A DNA stretch of 64,000 bases from Cycas panzhihuaensis (lineage: Eukaryota; Cycadophyta): contig CM041465.1 in the NCBI GenBank assembly GCA_023213395.1, positions 59,527,741 through 59,591,740 of the forward strand, given 5' to 3'. Both the position numbers and the translations under genes were made by a program. Below are positions 45,691 through 58,205 of this stretch, piece by piece; within the stretch, counting starts at the first letter, position 1; every line of letters starts with the position of its first letter. A model generated the notes under the pieces. It ran no database searches, was not told the DNA's origin, and saw nothing but the letters and a program-made list of their open reading frames with translations.

Positions 45691-47360
45691 TACTCTTTAT
45701 TGTAATTTCTTGAGATTTTCTTCCCTCTCTAAATTTCTACATGTCTTTGTAGACACTAGTATGAAAAATGTCAAATTTATCTAGAGTGATAACAAACATC
45801 AAATGCTTTATAATCAATTAAGAAGTGACCCAATTTCCTATAATTAAAGCAAACTCTAAAATATCATTGAGGAGTGGACCTTGCTCTATCTCTTGCTTCT
45901 ACCCATCATCTTATGGTACCAGTTGGTATCCTAGCACATGTATAAAGATTATATTGTACTCATCCTTAGTCTCCCAAATTAAGCTTAGAAACAAGTGTTT
46001 CTTCTATCTCTATATCTTCTTCATATGTCTTCTTCTTTTATTCTTGAATTAGCATATGTCCTATAAGAGCATTAAAGGTTATTATTGTAGTCTATCCTCC
46101 TCTTATTAATATGTTGACCATGTTATCATATGATTTAAGAAATTTGCTCAACATAAGATGAATAAGTTTTATGTCGGTCATTTTCTCACTTATTATAAGA
46201 AGAGCATTTTTTAATAGTGGTCAACTTGGCAATAAAGTCTAAAATTGGCTGACATTCTCTCATCCTAAGTTTGCAAAGCTCTTCTCTAAGGGAAATTATT
46301 TAGACTAATTTTTTTTACTATAAATTAAAGATATTATTTTCCAAATTTCAAAGGATTTTTCAATGTCATCTACATAAGTGAGGAGAGAGTTTAAATTGAG
46401 AGCTTGAGAATGGATATAGCATGATTATTTCTTTCTTTCTAATTCAACTAATTTACAATGTCTATAGGTTTCATTTCTTCTCCAGTTACAATTTTCCAAG
46501 CATGTTTTACCCTCAAAAGTCCTTTGATTTTAATCTTCTAAAGGCTAAAATTAATTTTTCTCTGTTTGTCTACTTTAGGAATGGATACAATAAAGAAGGC
46601 CATGTTGAATTTATTTATTATAGAGAGAAAGGATAAAGGGTGTAAGATTCAGGGTTGTACAGTCGTATAATATATGGAAAAGTATGAAATTTTGTAGGTG
46701 TACAAATTTCAAAAATAAGGGGTCAAAAATGAAGCTCTCAATACGAGGATCTCAGATCTTAAATTATCTTTTCAAGAAAGTATTTAGTTTGATTAGAAAC
46801 TGCAAAAGAAACCCTAACTAGTGACTAGGGTTTGAAAGAAAAAATACTTCAAACAAAAAATATCTCTCGAGATAAGCTACGAATCTAGTCTTAAAAGAAT
46901 TGTGATAAAAAGGAGATTAATTTAGTATAAGTATGACCCAAACATTTACAGTGAAATTGAAGAAATCTATGAAAATCTTCTCAAATGGGTGCCTTTTAAA
47001 AAATAGCCAAAATTCTATCAAAATATGCTCAATCATGATTATACCTTTGGAGAAAAGTGACAGCCTTGCTACTATGACTTCACTAGTGAATTTTAAAGAA
47101 ATTTTGAGAACTTTAAATTTTCTACATCTATATACTCTATATAGAATTCATACACTATCCATATAGTGACCTTTCATTCATACTATACCTCTACATTGCT
47201 TTAGAATTGATTTGTCCTTTAATTTGTTTGTTAACACTCTCTATTAGAGATTTAATCTACTAGACTAATTTTCTATGGTTCATTTCAAGAACCCTATTGA
47301 CCTCCTTATCAGAATTTAAGCTTAGATTTATTTACCAACCAAATAATTTCTTCCTGATCT
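45691..47360 (-). pseudogene. copia-4 gag
   Basis: The minus strand near 45800-45860 reads VCFNYRKLGHFLIDY, a zinc knuckle that has lost its second and last Cys but keeps GH. Further right, TLRKLRMRECQ-type and KAWKIVTGEEM-type blocks (46200-46510) fit a copia gag, but stops are frequent and no long frame survives. The primer-site end of this region is at 47367. Confidence 0.5.
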
Positions 47361-47367
47361 AATACCA
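47354..47367 (-). other. copia-4 primer binding site
   Basis: Minus strand tggtattagatcag directly abuts the 5' LTR: the tRNA-Met complement TGGTATCAGAGC with C-to-T and G-to-T changes. Confidence 0.75.
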
Positions 47368-47585
47368 TATAGAAGATATCAAGTTAATGATTATTAATGA
47401 GGGTGAACCCTCTATAAATATGCTATAATCAATATGGGACTTGGTCAATGTTTAGTGCATGTCTTCCACTCGTCACTAGATGAGAAAAGAGGGGAATGAT
47501 ACATGACCCTCATTATTACATTATAAAAGATAATTAAATATCTTAAATAGAACATTATATCCTAGATAAAGCATTACCTTTAATA
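47368..47585 (-). repeat. copia-4 5' LTR
   Basis: Partner of 33806-34023 with identical length. + strand tatagaagat to cctttaata, followed by the target duplication ACTAG. Confidence 0.92.
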
Positions 47586-47590
47586 ACTAG

Positions 47591-48100
47591 AGCTCACTAA
47601 AGAGAGAAGACCAAACAACCTCCATCTAGTCAATCCAAGGCCTACCCAGTAGCATGTTATATTCAAGATAAAGGTCAATAATGGAAAACTCAATAATAAT
47701 TTTTTTTACCTTGGAGGGTAATAGGTAAGAAAACTTTGCCCAGTAGGACCATTTGGGCTTTATCATATCCTTGTCCTATTTAAATAGCATGCCCAAATAT
47801 AAAAATACCTAAGGGTTTCCAATAGGCAAAGAGGGATAACATTGTTATCAGCACCTTCATCAATAATACACCTATTAATGGTCCATTATCTACTTATGGA
47901 TTGAATGAAGAACAAAGGAATATTTAAGTACTTATCATATTCATTGAGATAGGAAAGGCCAAAAGAAATAAGAGGTTTAGAAGAAATAAGTCTCTCAACA
48001 CCAAGGGTATCAAGAAGAAGTTATTTATGTTATAGTCAACTCTTGAAAAGATCAAACATGGGGATACTTGTAAACATAGAGTTAGGCTTTTTGACAATGG
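47591..48100 (-). pseudogene. Tat-2 protease remnant
   Basis: The minus strand reads WTINRCIIDEGADNNVIPLC around 47845-47905, aligning with RRTVVDNGSSVNAMPLR of Tat-1 (active site now DEGA). It then reads IIEFSIIDLYLEYNMLLGRP at about 47630-47700, aligning with the IILDDNVGYNLLLG block. Homologous to Tat-1 but far more diverged. Confidence 0.7.
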
Positions 48101-50497
48101 AAAATCCTTTTATCTTAGTGATCTATAGGAGGTGTGATAAAAATTGATCTCAACAAGATGAAAAGGGATCTTGGGAACCTCTTTGACTAACTTGAAGAGG
48201 AGTCTATCTCAAAGTTCTTAGACTTTTAGGTATTAATAATAAAGAGGTCCATATTTACTACCATATTGATAGTCTTGGTCGATGTCTCTTGGTCATCCCT
48301 AAGAGAAGGTTCACAATTATGATGATTACTTATCTTCATATGAGTACCTTTGGTTGGAGTAGAATTATCTTCAATCTCATACTTAAAACTAATAAATGGG
48401 CCTTCATCCTTAATAAGACCCTTCCCTTTACATTTATCTTAGTGATCATGGGACAAGTTAGTATGGATCAATAAGTCCTCATTCTAATAGGTTATTTGTT
48501 GATTAGAAGAGGTGCAATTACTCCTAAATTACCTATTCTTATTATACTTAGATACATTATGAGTGACAACTTGGTAATATATATACATTAAGAGCCTTCT
48601 TATTGGGTGATAGGGAAAGGGACCTAGTCATTTGCTCAAACTTTTGATCATAATAACAAAATCCTTATAATGCTCAACAATAGAATTTAATATCTTGGTT
48701 ATGATAGATTATTCAAGGGAACAAATGAGAAAGGTAAGTCTATCATAGGATTTGTCACCTTGAATGGGCTTGAACTCATGAGCAAGCTCCTATTTAGGAG
48801 CTAAAAAAGACTTGCTTAACTTCTTGACCCCTTTTTTATATCTCAAAACATTTATCAATGATGCTCTCATATATGGTTAGACCATGTTTAAACACTTCAA
48901 GGTGAACTCAAAACTTGAGGGTATTGCTAAATACGCCAAAGAGAAAATCATCAGCTAAGGGACTTTAACAAGAATAGGCAAGGTGTTGGAAATGGTAGAT
49001 AAAGTCATGAGAAGACTCATCTACCCCTTATTTAATTGAAAAAAAGTGATTTCATCCCTATTTCAAAAGGGTGGGTGACAACAAAGCAGTTGATGAAAGA
49101 GTATATAAGCTAATGAAAGGAGTGAATAGATATATGTGACAAACTATAAAACCACTTTTGAACATCATTAATAATGGACTTAGGGAAGTTTTATAAAAAC
49201 TTACATGTGACGGGCAAGAATTACCTTAACTCCCCACTAAAATTGGGAAGTTTAGGAATGAAAGGGAGGAGAGGACACAAGTTGACCTCTTTAGGAAAAG
49301 AGTTGCTCTTATAATTAACATAGATACTCCTCGTCATGAGGGAGGAGAAGGATGGTTGAGCACTCAATTGAGATGAAGAGTTCACTCTATATACAGGATG
49401 GTGTGGATATGGAGAATGTTTAGTAATATTAGAAGATCTATCATAAATGGAATAGCCACTATCTAGATGAAAGTATGGTTGTATATATGATATGCCTAAT
49501 GAAGGTACTTGAGGTCCCATAAGGGAACTTAAGGAGAGAGAATAATAGGTTGTGAAGGAAACCAAGGTACATAAACACTACCTCCAAGATGAGAAGACCC
49601 ACCTAAACTTAGGTAGGAAGTAATGGGGAGACCATAAGATCCTCTAAGTTGCATGTTAGTATCCCAAATCAATTAGGAAGTGGAAGTGATAATAGGTTAT
49701 TAAGAAAAATGGGTGACACTAATAAGAGGAGATTATATCCATGAAGAAGTAAGAGGCACCTGAGTAGTAAGAGTAAGCTCCATTTAAGATAAGTAGACAA
49801 GAATAAAAGTAAACACATTAGTTGATGAAGATAAGAGAGTTAATCCATGCAGTTGGCCATAAGATTTACCTTATAGGGGAATAATAGAGATACTAGTTCC
49901 TTAAGAAGTAGTGGCTGTAGTGGAAGGAGGAATAATAAGCAAAGTGATAGAATAGATCAGTGGAGTAGGGGCAAGACTAGCTAGGTTAGGACTTAGAAGT
50001 GAGGCAGGGGCTCCATGAGGTAGACCATCAAAAGAGTGGAGTAAATTAGAAACCTAAAAAGTGAGACCATAGCTAAATGAATCAATACACTTAAGTAAAA
50101 ATGGGACTTTAGGGTCTAAAACCTAAGTGCTAAATGAAGGCATACTAGGTTGAGGAGCTAGAGGAGGGGATAACTTCAAGTCCTAATAAAGGACACCCTA
50201 AATAGGAGCAAACTCTTTAGGAGGGAGTTAATCTAGGATCACATGAGCCAATTCTAATAAATAAAACTACCTAGCTCTAATATGAATAGGTATAATATAT
50301 GAAATGAGAGGATACTAGTCATAGGATTAAAGGGTTATAATAGTCCCTAGGTCAATCTCTTAAAGAATCCTAGTGGTGAGGAACTCAAGTAAAGAAATAG
50401 AGTCATGATCTTCTAGTAAAAATATGTGAAGTTGTATGAAGTATCTAGGCATCTCAAAAGTGAGGGGTTTCTTCCTATTCACCATCATGGATGGCAT
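48100..50497 (-). pseudogene. Tat-2 gag remnant
   Basis: The ATG at 50497 (minus) starts MPSMMVNRKKPLTFEMPRYF. The open frame 49221-49565 ends LCPLLPFIPKLPNFSGELR, aligning with HPPKVPKFDGTLS in Tat-1. The capsid core at about 49080-49200 reads VQKWFYSLSHISIHSFH, a stop, LIYSFINCFVVTHPFEIG, aligning with VLEWFYRLPAHSISSFQ and FVNYFDVARPFESG. Stops are dense and the middle is Pro/Ser-rich as in Tat-1. Confidence 0.75.
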
Positions 50498-53400
50498 AAC
50501 AAGAAGTTAAACTAGAGTACAACAAGAAGAAAAGAGATAAGAGACCTTGAAAAGGCACAACAAGGCAAAGGTATGATCACCAAAGGAAGAACGTCTAACA
50601 TCTTTCTAATATGGTTGACATAAAGTTCACTTAGGATTCAAGACATCCTAGGTGAACTAACCCTCTCATCGATATAAGAGGTGTGAGAAGAGGAAGTGAT
50701 AGGTAAGATATGACACTTGACTCAAGGTGAGATGCTTTATAGCATGAATGGTAACTCAAAAAAACTTAAGAAGAAGGAGGAGCTAAAGAAAAAGAGTATA
50801 ACAAAGAAACAAGGTAAAAGATGAAGAATCCTATCAAGTCACCTAACTAATATTTCAATACTCTTTCATGTTAAGCAGTCTCTATCTAACATATGTGTAT
50901 ATTGCACCCATGCTTGAATCTTAGAGGATACCTTAGGAAGTACATGGTAACTCATTGACTTATAACCAATGATAAGTGACCCCTAAGGGTCTTGCTTAAA
51001 AACTAAGGCATGGCCCCTTGATTCTCCTTATAACACCACCTAATAGAGAAGCTAGCTGGATTCTTCGAAGGACCTAAAGTAGCTATTCCTCAATTGTTAA
51101 GGTATCATCTTCTTCTCAATTAAAAGTAGGAGATATAAAGTCTAGGTAGTCCTAAGGGACCACCTTTGCCCAACTCCTAAGAAGGAGTCTTCACCTAGTT
51201 ATGCCATCTAATAAAGCATGGGTGTAGAATGTAATGAAAGATGTGGATATGAAAGGGGGTAGTAGAATCTACTAGCCTACAAAACTAGGTGAAAGAGTTC
51301 TAGATTTGGAGGTACACTGATAGTATTTTCAATGTCCTTCCTAGGGACCCCTTTCATATAATATTTTCAACCTTTCGAGTTCTACTTAGATGTGGGAAAT
51401 GGTAAGCAAATGGAAAAGGTTGTTCTTTTTATTTTCCTCCTTTTTTATTTTCTTTTCCTTGTTTGTGTCTCTTTATTTTTTCTTTTTTCTTTTTTTTTGT
51501 GTTTTATGTTTATTATGCTCAATAAAGAAAAACAAGATGTATCAAAAGCTTACCTTACTTTTAATCAACAAATAAAGAGAAATTAAAACTAGATGCATGA
51601 AATTTTTTTATGTCTTTTTCCTTTTTTTTAAAGAAAATAAAAGATGCAAATATAAATCTAAAATTATTTTTCTATATATGCATATTATAATGAATGGAAA
51701 GATATTTTCAAGAGATGCAATCTACACAATATGATTATTTATGCGAACTTTCCAAAGAAATCAATAGCATGCAATATTGTTTGATAGATGTGACTTTACA
51801 TGCATATAACTAATCCTTTGAAAGGATGATCTATGATGCAAAAAAGAAAATATTTGAAGAAGATGTTACTACTATTTTCTTTATGATTTTATAGATTTAT
51901 AAAATCACATATAATCAATAAATCTGAACTATAACTTCCAAACAAGAAACTAGCTTCAAAGATTCTATCACGGTTGGAGTAAGAAACACTCCAAAAGGAT
52001 CCTTGAGCCTTTAACAAATTAAAACATCAGACATACATTCACTATTCAATACTTTTAACTTTTTTTTTAAAGAGCAAAAAACTCCTTTCCTATTACAAAT
52101 GAATGCCTCAGAATGACAATTTTCCCTCTAATTGATCAATGTTTTCCAATGATTTCCCTTAAAACAAACCAAGGGAAAAAACCAACCAAATAAGAAGGCT
52201 AAATCATGGCCAAGCAATGCCAAAAGGGAGTGGAAAATTGCCTGAAATACAAGTTGCTATAGAAGAATGGGAAGGGATAGCTAGATAAGCAGTGGAGAGA
52301 TGATTGTGCCCCACCCTAGTTTAACCCTTAAAGAATCGTATAAAGGGCTGACCTTTTAGCAAGTATCTTAAAGCTTAAAATGAGTACAAGACTAATACAA
52401 TAATTAGCCAAAGAAAAGAGTAACTTTTAAGCAAAAAACACCTTCAAAATACTATGAAATAAACTAGAAACCTAATAGGAAAGACTTTACCCAATTAGAA
52501 GAAGTTTGAAGCATAAAACTTTGATAAAAGTCCACAAGAATAAAACTTAGACCATCAACATTCAAATATCAACAAAGCATGAAGTCATAGCAACAAAAAT
52601 CTTCCATGATTTCACTAACAAGTCTCTTCAAAATCTAAATTTCATCTAGAATAATAATAGTCTTAAAAGTCTCTAAGAAAACTCAAAAATCTACACAAAC
52701 TTGAGTAAAATTCCCTACTCTCTCTTCAATAATGAATCACAAAACCCTCGACATCATTTTTGGGCATCTAAGAGATCAAATACCACTAAATCCAGGTGGC
52801 AACATATAAAATCCTAGTGCATTGGCCAAGTTTTACATGTATGACAATAAAAAACATAACTAGTCTCATTTTTTAACCTACAAAAATATGACTTTACACT
52901 AAAAATATGACCATTCATATTTTTAGTAGTGACAAAATTAGGACAAATGTGGAGATAAAAATTTATTAAAAAAAAAAGGCTAAATTTTGATATTAAATAG
53001 AAATTGAAGCACAAATAACTTTATAAATGAGTAAATATGCACAGAACAAGCTGAAAATATTAAATACATGCCAAAAAATAATAAGAAATGATAAAGTTAG
53101 GTGAAATCAAGGACAAAATATAAAAATAAAGGTTTTAAAGGAAGCATTAGGTAAAATTAATCATGAAGAAAAAAGTTTAGTGCCATATCCTCAATCATCG
53201 ATTGATGATAGTAAAAATACAAGTCACATCATCATTAATCACAAATCATTAAATCAAGTTCATGCATTCCTTCATCAAAACATAGCCTAATTCATAATCA
53301 AACAAATACATCTTTCATTTTTCCATAAAACCATACAACAAGCATATCAAAATCTTGCAACTATAAACCAAATACTAATCAAGGGTCAGGTTTGGGTGAA

Positions 53401-53599
53401 ATATTTGCCCCCTTAACACCTAAAACTCCTATTCTAAGAAGAGATAAGATGGTGAAAGGTGGCAATAATACAAGAGATCATCGTCCTAGTCAAAGTGATA
53501 AGAACCAAATGAAGTATATGAATGATGGGGTGGCGTAACCCTATGATATAACCTAAAATGAAATATGCATGATAACAAGACTAAAACAAACTCCTACTA

Positions 53600-53860
53600 A
53601 CAAGTCTACCCAAAATGGTTATGTTTCTAATTCCAAAAGGACCACTATTTACACCTATTGCCCAAAAGGACTGGGTACCTATGATCACCATAAACCTACC
53701 CAAAAGGATTGGGTATCTAACATCATTAAAAACCTACCCAAAAGGACTAGGTATCCATAAATATTAAGAACCTACCCAAAAGGATTGGGTATCTATCACC
53801 AAGATGTCACTACTTTCACCTTTTACCCGAAAGGACTAGGCACCTATCATCACCAAACAC
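53600..53860. repeat. Minisatellite A
   Basis: Five to six imperfect units built on acctacccaaaaggattggg-tatct, spaced about 37-50 bp (for example 53660, 53697, 53735, 53772, 53826). Confidence 0.8.
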
Positions 53861-53867
53861 ATATCTA

Positions 53868-53975
53868 GTACTCATAAACTAGATGAGACTTCATTACTAA
53901 ACAACATGCCCACAAACTAGATGGGACTTCAATGCCAAATATCCATGAACTAAATGGGACTTTATTGCATAATTA
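53868..53975. repeat. Minisatellite B
   Basis: Three units of about 36 bp built on cataaactagatgggactt followed by a variable aatgccaaa-type spacer. Confidence 0.75.
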
Positions 53976-53977
53976 GT

Positions 53978-54445
53978 CATAGTTTATCTCTCTTTAACCA
54001 CACATCAGAGGGAAATATTTTAATTAGAGCAAAAAGTATAGAATGTCATAGTTTACCAACTCATTAATATGTGACTTTTGGGAGTAAACCCATCATAGTT
54101 TAGCCTTATTAATGGGGTGAAGGCTTTCATAGGTTGATTATCTTAGTTTAGCCTCATTAATAATCAAATTCAAAGGGCTCCTTGTCATAGTTTAGGCTTA
54201 TTAACAAGTAGAAGGGCCTTAAAGCATCGATCTTGTCATAGTTTTAGCTCATTAACAGGTGAAAGTAGGTTCAGAGCTAAATCCTGTTATAGTTTAGGCT
54301 CATCAATAGGTAAAGACAAGCTCAGAGCATAGTCCTTGTCATAGTTTAAATTCATTTATAGGTAGAAAAAGGCTTGGAGTATAGTTCTTGCCATAGTTTA
54401 GACTCATTAATAGGCAAAAAAAGGCTCAGAGTATAGTTCCTTTAG
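53978..54445. repeat. Minisatellite C
   Basis: About nine units with core catagtttaggctcattaat followed by aggtgaaa..aggctcagag-type sequence; spacing about 50-65 bp. Directly follows minisatellite B. Confidence 0.8.
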
Positions 54446-55339
54446 AGATAAATATCAAAGATTAATATGTGAGGTAAAACCTAGGTTACAAATTATATCT
54501 CCAAGGGGCAAATAAGCTTTAATGAACATAACCACATATTAAAATGATAATTGGCCTTTATCAAAGTAAATGTATATACTTTTGGATATTTACTGGTAAT
54601 TTGATAGGAATAATGATTGAAAAATGACATATTTTACTTTTATAGATCCCATAAATACTGAGGAAAATTCTACTAAGGAAAGCCAACAAAAATCCCTCCC
54701 TCTATGTAAGAAAATAGATGAAAATTATTTCATTTTTACATGAGTGAGGATGAGGAAATGAGACACCCAAAGACTATTTTCTTAGATTCTAGAGTGATCG
54801 GGAGCTCTTTCTAATGGGGGATTAGCCCTAGAGGATCTTCATCAACATGATGAAGTAGAGAGCCAGATACTCAGTGAGTCAATGCTATATTTTTTTTATT
54901 TTTTGAATGAAAAACACAATGATACAATGCAAAAACCATGGTTATTGCACTAAAAATGTAACTAACAAATGAAAAATATGATTAATCAGTGAAAAAAGTG
55001 ACTTTAGAATTTGGGGGCATCATACGAAATCACATTTTTTACTATGAAGTTATGTTTTTTGCCTATGAAATCATATTTTTAGTTACCTAGCCACACTTTT
55101 AAACCTTTAATCAATCAGACTTTAAAAAATAAAAATTTCTAAAATGAAACAACAAACTAACAGATTGGAAATGATATGAAATAAGCCTTGGAGAGAGTAG
55201 AGACATGGAAGAATGAGGGAATGACCATCAAGGAGCTCATGAGTTAGCTTAATGAGGCAGGATAAGGGATTCTAAGTACATGTGGCCTCTCATAAGTAAG
55301 TGCATCCACCCAACTCATCATAGAGCATGAGATATTACA

Positions 55340-56809
55340 TGATTTTATAAGTTGTTAGGTCCCAAGATGCAACATGTTTAGAGTACAAGCCATTGGAGAT
55401 ATTTAGATTACTCTGAGAGATGTAGGGAGGATCTTGGGGGTCAGTTAGCATGGAGAGAGGGTCAAACTTATCCATGTGATAGATGAGGAGTCTCAAACAA
55501 CCTACAATGAGTAATTGACAAGATTCATTGATCAGATAGACCAGCATAGGATCTCAGTAGAGGCTATTAGGACAACAGAGGGATCCCAGTAGTATAGAGA
55601 ATCATTACCTTGACCATCATCTACAAGATAACTACAACATAAAACTTCATGGAGATTCTAACTCAGTGGATATGAGTGGTGAGGAGGTGCGAGCAGGGGA
55701 TTTATATCAATGGAGGCTAATACATAGTTGACAACATTAGTCACCAGTTATCTAGGATCAGGAGGATGGGGAGGGATGGATTTTCATATAACTATATCCT
55801 GATGTGTTGGCTTTATGATCACGTGCCACTTATGAGACCATGAGAAGAGCTGGGAGAGATAATGATAATGGACCTAGGGATGAATAGGTGGCACATGAGG
55901 TTACAGATTCATAATAAGATAACTATCATATCAAGGAGTACTCACAATCCTCTTCTCAGTAGGATGAGGAGGAGGTAGCTTATGGAGAATGCTTACGTAG
56001 GATTGCAAGTCTAGAGTGATGATGAGATGGATGTTGTAGAGAGGGCAATAGTAGAGGAGGCTCCTACAACTAGGCAAGGGAGAGGGAAAAGATGAGATAG
56101 AGGAGGACATGATGGAAGAGGTGGTAGAGGAGGTGAAGAGGCAAGATAAGGAGGCAGAGGAGGTCCCTCATCTAGTAGGGGAGTAGAAGGGAGTCAATAA
56201 GTGCTCAGGAGAGGAGGCGGAGCACCTATGGAGGGGAGAGGAGGCTCCATTCAAAGCATGGAGCTAGGATCCACATATGAGTAGGGTAGAAATAAAGGGG
56301 GCATATCCACTCAGGAGGTTCTCTATGATCCATAAAGAGGAGAGGGACCAATAGAAGAGGAGGTGGTGGGTGTAGAGATCACAAGAGGAGGAGGATCACT
56401 AGGTATGTTGCTTAGTTGATTTATTTCTCATATCACATAATACTTTTATTTTATGAGAGCGTTCTATCCTAGGGGATTGATCATGAGTTACATATTTTCC
56501 TTAGGAAAGTGATGAGATGATGACCTTGAGAGAGGTTCAGAGGACTCTGGAGGTGATTTTTCCATACATTCTAGCATTGGAAGAGGTGCCTGCATGGAAC
56601 ATAGTGGATCGTAGACTACTGAGATACCACATTAAGTATTTTAGACATACTCTTCAAGCTCAAGATCTTTACATAGACACGAGCGTGAAGTTGAGGATGC
56701 GAGAGTCAGAGCTCAAGGCAGATGAAGACGAGAGACGACATCTATGGAGGATGACATTGGCTCAGGTAGGAGCCAGATATACTCCCTTAGTAAGTGCTAT
56801 AGTCTAGTA
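55340..56809 (+). pseudogene. Diverged copy of the antisense plant-mobile-domain ORF (Tat-2)
   Basis: + strand, opposite to Tat-2 genes. ITLRDVGRILGVS (from about 55407) aligns with ITPGDIRRILGVP in the Tat-1 copy. LSRIRRMGRDGFSYNYILMC plus WLYDHVPLMRP (55745-55850) aligns with LDTIQRSGRGGFSYSMLL and DHF. An Arg/Gly/Glu-rich hinge follows (about 55970-56400). A GT-AG intron (56403-56504) leads to a 96-codon open stretch (56517-56807) with LREVQRTLEVIFPYILALEE and charged helical sequence ELKADEDERRHLWRMTLAQV. Frame breaks and many stops. The first exon is much more decayed than the last. Confidence 0.62.
56403..56504 (+). other. Intron of the Tat-2 antisense ORF
   Basis: 102 bp, donor actag|gtatgt, acceptor tttccttag|ga. 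It sits between the hinge and the helical tail, as in the Tat-1 copy (15637-15748), about two codons different relative to the conserved FP motif. Confidence 0.55.
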
Positions 56810-57834
56810 GGGATAACACCACCTCCCACAACATAGAGAGCCTACACATGGGGAACTGCAGGCAGGAGGGAGAGGGTAAGTCTAGGTGCTCTCAAGGGGT
56901 CTCATTAGGAGATAGAGGGATAAGTGTATAATATGTTGTATAGGGAGATGGGGAGAGATGAGAAGCATTTTATAAGCCTCTAGTATGTAGCGTAAGTCAC
57001 CTAGGTAATAGATGTACTATATTTCTTGTTATCATGTATATATATTGATCTTTTTCTCTTAAAACTTATATATAAAACTTTATCTCTAAACCCTTTCCCC
57101 CTTATTCCCATTTTAAATTTGAGCATAGGATACATTCACTAGTATGATTTTCCAAAGAAACATGTCATGAATTTTGTCATTTTTTACCTTCTTTTTTTTT
57201 TTTTCTTTTATGGTTATATACGTTTCTTGAATTTTTGTCATGCTATATACATGATAGTTTATACTTGTTTAGGAGTGACATGGTTTAGGAAAGTAAAGAT
57301 CATGAGAAAGAGTGAAAATTAGAAGATAAACAAAAGATAAAAAGGAAGCAGGTGAAAGGTTTACTTACTCCATTTTTATAAACTTAAAGCTATTTGAAAT
57401 AAATAGTAATAGGTTTATAAAAGTAGAAGATGGAGTCGTATGAATCTCACAAAAGAAAACTCATATAACTCACATCAAACTCCTGATAGATTATATAAAC
57501 ATAGGATATATCCCACATTTACACAATATACCATAAAGAAAATGAGTTATTTACAAAATGAAATTAATCTCACTTAACAAATAACTAACTATCTGAGTAT
57601 ACTGGATTTCTTTTTGGCTCCTTCTAGGGGTAAGAGGCTTTTCTGGACTTGCCCCTTACCAAGATCCTCTACGACCCAAGATTTCCACGTGGATCTATCC
57701 CTTTCAAATACTTCATTTCAATCTTCTACCTATCATCTTAACCTTCAAATTACTCAAATTTATAATCTCCCTAAACCAATAGTTTATACTCGTCATGGAG
57801 TGGTAGTTTATACTTATTCCAAAGTAGGATTGAG
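56810..57834. other. Spacer between antisense ORF and second RNase H (Tat-2)
   Basis: 3' flank of the antisense ORF, a poly-T run at 57188-57206, and A/T-rich DNA. Open frame 57614-57841 (+) is the shadow of the region next to the RNase H. No family recognised. Confidence 0.4.
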
Positions 57835-58205
57835 GAAATGAGAGCATCAGCTTTGAGATTAAGGGAATGAGGTATGTGTTGAATGGTAACTAAAACAAAT
57901 AGGGACAACAATAATGAAGCTTGATGATACAAGAAAAGGAGTCGTGGGGAGTGAATCCAATATATCCTAACTAATTAATAAACTACAACCTGAGAGTCAG
58001 CATATATAATAATAGGCCTAAGGTAAAAGTAAGAAACACCTAACAAAGCTCCTATAATAGCAAGATATTTAGCTTTATTATTAGTTGCCCTAGGTATAAA
58101 AGACCCCATAGAAATGAGGGGACTTCTTAATTAGTCATAAACCACTCAAGCAAAAGCAGATAGTCTTGGGTTTCCCCTACTTCCTCCATCGGTAAAGATA
58201 CTCAA
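57835..58205 (-). pseudogene. Tat-2 second RNase H (aRH-type)
   Basis: The minus strand reads SIFTDGGSRGNPRLSAFAWV, FIPRATNNKAKYLAIIGALL, IIIYADSQVVVY, then HIPHSLNLKADALIS. It aligns block by block with the Tat-1 second RNase H (FTDGGS, TNNEVEY, CDSQVVV, AEADS). The catalytic Glu has become Lys (NNKAKY). It lies about 1 kb from the integrase and on the other side of the antisense ORF compared with Tat-1. Confidence 0.82.

Larger units (their letters stand above)
33806..47585 (-). mobile_element. copia-4: Ty1/copia element interrupted by copia-5
   Basis: Short LTRs of equal length, 218 bp (33806-34023 and 47368-47585), flanked by the target duplication ACTAG (33801-33805 and 47586-47590). 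Minus-strand coding parts lie at 45112-47360 (gag, protease) and 34030-36652 (integrase, RT, RNase H), split by copia-5. By eye the LTR pair differs at about 30 of 218 positions, so it is clearly older than copia-5, as nesting requires. Confidence 0.92.
50498..55330. other. LTR-like non-coding block between two Tat-2 parts
   Basis: About 4.8 kb with no recognised protein on either strand, lying between a gag start (50497) and the 3' region of another same-orientation Tat element (antisense ORF, 55340 onward). The expected content is leader, LTR and 3' untranslated DNA. No second copy is in the window, so LTR ends cannot be fixed. It includes pyrimidine-rich 51410-51520, A/T-rich 51600-53380 and three minisatellites at 53600-54445. 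Confidence 0.5.

Noticed and set aside
51390-51586. Phe/Leu-rich open frames suggesting membrane proteins
   Set aside because: Produced by a pyrimidine-rich low-complexity stretch; no start context or family support.
53600-54445. CRISPR-like spaced repeats
   Set aside because: Units are imperfect and spacers are themselves similar between units; this is a minisatellite in a plant retroelement.
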